Source: JAGLOK01 sp963675575 | GTDB lineage: Bacteria > Bacillota > Clostridia > Christensenellales > UMGS416 | Reading direction: 5' to 3' | Assembly (NCBI GenBank): GCA_963675575.1 | Contig: OY776378.1 | Coordinates: 248,001 to 312,000, forward strand | DNA length: 64,000 nt | Part shown: positions 61,955 through 64,000 of the stretch, piece by piece | How positions within the stretch are numbered: position 1 is the stretch's first letter | How the letters are laid out: each line of letters opens with the position of its first letter | Notes under the pieces: model-generated | Told to the model about the DNA's origin: nothing | The model's database searches: none | Seen by the model: the letters and a program-made list of their open reading frames with translations, nothing else | Translations under genes and position numbers: made by a program

Positions 61955-62854
61955 TTGATCGGTATTGTTTTTCTTTTCTTCTCGGGGCTTTTGCTTATAT
62001 GGATTTACGGAGCGGCAAAAACCAAAAAATATCTTAAACCCATTGATGAAATCACTCGACTCACAAGTGAGATACAGCCAAACAGCCATTACAGGCTTGA
62101 TGTGAACACGGCAAAGTATGAGCTCAAGGAGCTTGTGATAACGATAAACAATATGCTGGACAGGCTAAACGCCGCCCACGTGAAACGGAAAAAATTTGTA
62201 TCTGACGTTTCCCATGAGCTTCGCACACCCATCTCGGTAATCGCTGGCTACGCCAATATGCTTAAGCGGTGGGCGAAGGATGATCAAGCGGTATTTGATG
62301 AATCGGTTGATGCTATAATTGAAGAATCAGCAAACATGAAGTATTTAGTCGAAAATCTTTTGTTTTTGGCGCGCAGCGACAACAATCAAAACGTTTATGA
62401 AATGGAACCATTTGATGTTTCAAGCTTAATTGAATCAATCTGCAGGGATGCCAAAATGGTGGACAAAGAAAAACATGAAATAATATGTGAGATTGAGCCG
62501 GGTATAATAGTTAATGGCGACAGGAACAGATTAAAACAAGCCTTTCGGGAATTCATGCAAAATGCCATAAAATATACTCCTCCGATTGGAGAAATAAAAA
62601 TGTCATTGCAAAAGATGGATGGAAAAGCCATAATTAATGTTAAAGATACCGGAATGGGCATTTCCAAAAAAGATTTGGGACACATATTCACAAGATTTTA
62701 CCGCGGCGATGTTTCGCGAAACCGCGACAAAGGCGGATATGGTCTGGGTCTTGCGATTTGCCGCGAGATTATAAGCGCCCATAAAGGGACAATAACTTTG
62801 AAAAGCAAGGAAGACGCGGGAACAATTATAACTGTTTCTTTGAATCTCGCATAA
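61955..62854 (+). CDS. Sensor histidine kinase, C-terminal kinase part
   Basis: This part carries the second membrane helix (first about 20 residues), a HAMP-like linker, HisKA with VSDVSHELRTPISVIAGY (phospho-acceptor His, residue 410 of the full frame), and a complete HATPase domain: N-box QNAIKYTP, G1 DTGMGIS, G2 GGYGLGLAI. Open coding sequence in the same frame extends back to 61697, encoding the rest of the sensor domain. No ribosome binding site or signal supports an independent start at the leftmost TTG, so without read-through a working membrane sensor would probably not be made. It is the partner of the regulator at 60298. Confidence 0.78.
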   Translation: MIGIVFLFFSGLLLIWIYGAAKTKKYLKPIDEITRLTSEIQPNSHYRLDVNTAKYELKELVITINNMLDRLNAAHVKRKKFVSDVSHELRTPISVIAGYANMLKRWAKDDQAVFDESVDAIIEESANMKYLVENLLFLARSDNNQNVYEMEPFDVSSLIESICRDAKMVDKEKHEIICEIEPGIIVNGDRNRLKQAFREFMQNAIKYTPPIGEIKMSLQKMDGKAIINVKDTGMGISKKDLGHIFTRFYRGDVSRNRDKGGYGLGLAICREIISAHKGTITLKSKEDAGTIITVSLNLA

Positions 62855-62880
62855 AGCATAATTCCTTGCACGGGGGAATT

Positions 62881-63912
62881 ATGACAGTACTTATAAATTG
62901 CTTTGCCAGCGACAATTGTTCGGGAGTGCATCCTAAAATTATGGAAGCGCTTGCAAAAGCGAACAGTGGTTATGAAATTTCATACGGAGATGATTCTTAT
63001 ACTGAAAATGCGCTGAATGCCTTCAAAAAGGTTTTCGGCGCTTCTTCACGTACATATTTTGTGTATAACGGAACGGGGGCAAATACACTGGCTCTAGGAA
63101 GTGTGATGCGCCCATATCATGCTGCGATAATGGCTTATTCAGCACATGCGAACATCGATGAAACGGGCGCTCCTGAAAAATATACAGGATGCAAAATAAT
63201 TGCGGTGGAAAGCAAGGACGGGAAGCTTAGAGCGCAAGATATTGCTCCGCATCTTTACACTCAGGGAGTAATGCATCACAGTCAGTTAAAATTGGCATCT
63301 ATAACAAATCCCACAGAAACGGGGACGCTTTATACTTTGGACGAGATTCGTGCTCTGGCGAATTTTCTGCATGAAAACGGTATGCTTTTGCACATGGACG
63401 GAGCGCGCATCGCAAATGCCGCCGTGGCTTTGGGATGTACATTTAAAGAAATGACATCCGATTGCGGAGTGGATATGCTTTCTTTTGGAGCTACGAAAAA
63501 CGGGATTATGTTTGGTGAGGCCGTGGTTTTTCTAAAAGCCGATTTGGGGGAAGATTTTATGTATATAAGAAAAAATGGAACACAGCTTCATTCTAAAATG
63601 AGGTTCATATCCTGCCAGTTTGAAGAGTACTTAAAGGATGATTTGTGGAAGAAAAACGCGCGCCACGCAAATGAAATGGCGAAATACCTTTATGAAGAGC
63701 TTGTGAAAATTGACGGTGTTATTCCCGTAAGCGAAACTAAATGCAATTCCGTGTTTGTAATCTTGTCGGAAGAGATTAAAAAGCGGATTTTGAGCAAGTA
63801 TTTCTTCTATGATATGGATTTGGAACCCAGAAAAAAAGCATCACGTTTTATGTGCTCTTTTAATACTAAAAAAGAAGATATTGATAGCTTGATTAAATTG
63901 GCAAAAGGATGA
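62881..63912 (+). CDS. Low-specificity threonine aldolase family protein
   Basis: A 343-residue PLP enzyme of the beta-eliminating lyase/threonine aldolase family, which splits L-threonine or allo-threonine into glycine and acetaldehyde. YGDDSYTENAL near 39-49 and VYNGTGANTLAL near 61-72 form the cofactor pocket. HMDGARIANAA near 174 supplies the Asp that pairs with the pyridine N, and SFGATKNGIM near 202 holds the PLP Lys. I start at ATG 62881 with GGGGGA upstream. The length is typical. It lies 26 bases after the kinase gene. Confidence 0.9.
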   Translation: MTVLINCFASDNCSGVHPKIMEALAKANSGYEISYGDDSYTENALNAFKKVFGASSRTYFVYNGTGANTLALGSVMRPYHAAIMAYSAHANIDETGAPEKYTGCKIIAVESKDGKLRAQDIAPHLYTQGVMHHSQLKLASITNPTETGTLYTLDEIRALANFLHENGMLLHMDGARIANAAVALGCTFKEMTSDCGVDMLSFGATKNGIMFGEAVVFLKADLGEDFMYIRKNGTQLHSKMRFISCQFEEYLKDDLWKKNARHANEMAKYLYEELVKIDGVIPVSETKCNSVFVILSEEIKKRILSKYFFYDMDLEPRKKASRFMCSFNTKKEDIDSLIKLAKG

Positions 63913-63948
63913 ATTTTAAATATATCCGATTATTTTTTAAATAGGATA

Positions 63949-64000
63949 TTATTCTGAAGAAGGATTTTCTTTTTTCACGCTAAGAATCTTTGCGATTATT
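63949..64000 (-). CDS. Possible C-terminal end of a gene running off the right edge
   Basis: On the - strand a frame open from the window edge ends at TAA 63949-63951, encoding 16 residues ending in KKENPSSE. The position, convergent with the aldolase gene and 36 bases from its stop, suits a gene end, but the piece is too short to identify or confirm. Confidence 0.3.
   Translation of the reverse strand, partial: IIAKILSVKKENPSSE

Noticed and set aside
1..64000. CRISPR arrays, tRNA/rRNA genes, insertion sequences, prophage or attachment sites
   Set aside because: No regularly spaced repeats, cloverleaf-like sequences, transposase or integrase genes, or terminal inverted repeats were recognised. 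The island's history looks like local duplication rather than a visible mobile element.

Overview
The window looks like a chromosomal segment of an uncultured, anaerobic, low-GC Gram-positive bacterium of the class Clostridia. Supporting signs are strong AGGAGG-type ribosome binding sites, frequent TTG/GTG starts, AT-rich intergenic DNA, Gram-positive lipoprotein signals, a class III (oxygen-sensitive) ribonucleotide reductase, FeoAB ferrous iron uptake, and LytTR/AgrC-like and VanW families. No rRNA, tRNA, CRISPR array, transposase or phage gene was seen. The species cannot be named from the sequence.

Region 1 (1-30.1 kb, all on the + strand) is a glycoside hydrolase island. It holds six GH3 proteins: two lipoproteins, three very large enzymes in reversed domain order with a membrane anchor at each end, and one conventional soluble enzyme. 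It also holds one GH2 enzyme behind a GtrA-like membrane protein, two paralogous LytTR response regulator/GHKL kinase pairs, and at the end a family 2 glycosyltransferase with UDP-galactopyranose mutase. Each anchored GH3 gene overlaps a small gene for a multi-spanning membrane protein of unknown function. Four upstream regions (before both lipoprotein GH3 genes, the first anchored GH3 and the gtrA-like/GH2 pair) carry the same pair of 9-bp direct repeats (CACNTACGN-like) exactly 21 bp apart, the layout expected of a LytTR-family binding site. A decayed 3' end of a third lipoprotein GH3 gene sits between two anchored-GH3 units, so the island grew by repeated duplication and loss. I infer a sensor-controlled surface glycan or glycoside utilisation system; the substrate and the signal are unknown.

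Region 2 (30.4-36.6 kb, - strand) has a lipoprotein alpha/beta hydrolase and a CotH-kinase/VTC-domain/DUF4956 trio. Region 3 (36.8-44.5 kb) mixes housekeeping genes: a hypothetical protein, a glycerophosphodiesterase, a SpoU-type RNA methyltransferase, oligoendopeptidase F, and an anaerobic ribonucleotide reductase with a fused C-terminal redoxin domain and an NrdR box inside its promoter.

Region 4 (44.6-50 kb, - strand) is one probable operon: DUF362, QueT-like transporter, VanW protein, Lrp/AsnC regulator, aminotransferase, rhomboid protease. Region 5 (50-52.6 kb) is feoA-feoB plus a small Cys-rich FeoB-associated protein, with two near-identical palindromes in front of feoA and feoB. Region 6 (52.7-64 kb) carries rarA (probably leaderless), a TldD/PmbA pair, a methyltransferase-like gene, argS (- strand), a DUF4342 protein, an OmpR-type regulator and its sensor kinase split by an in-frame TGA, and a threonine aldolase-like gene. 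A fragment of a - strand gene may run off the right edge.
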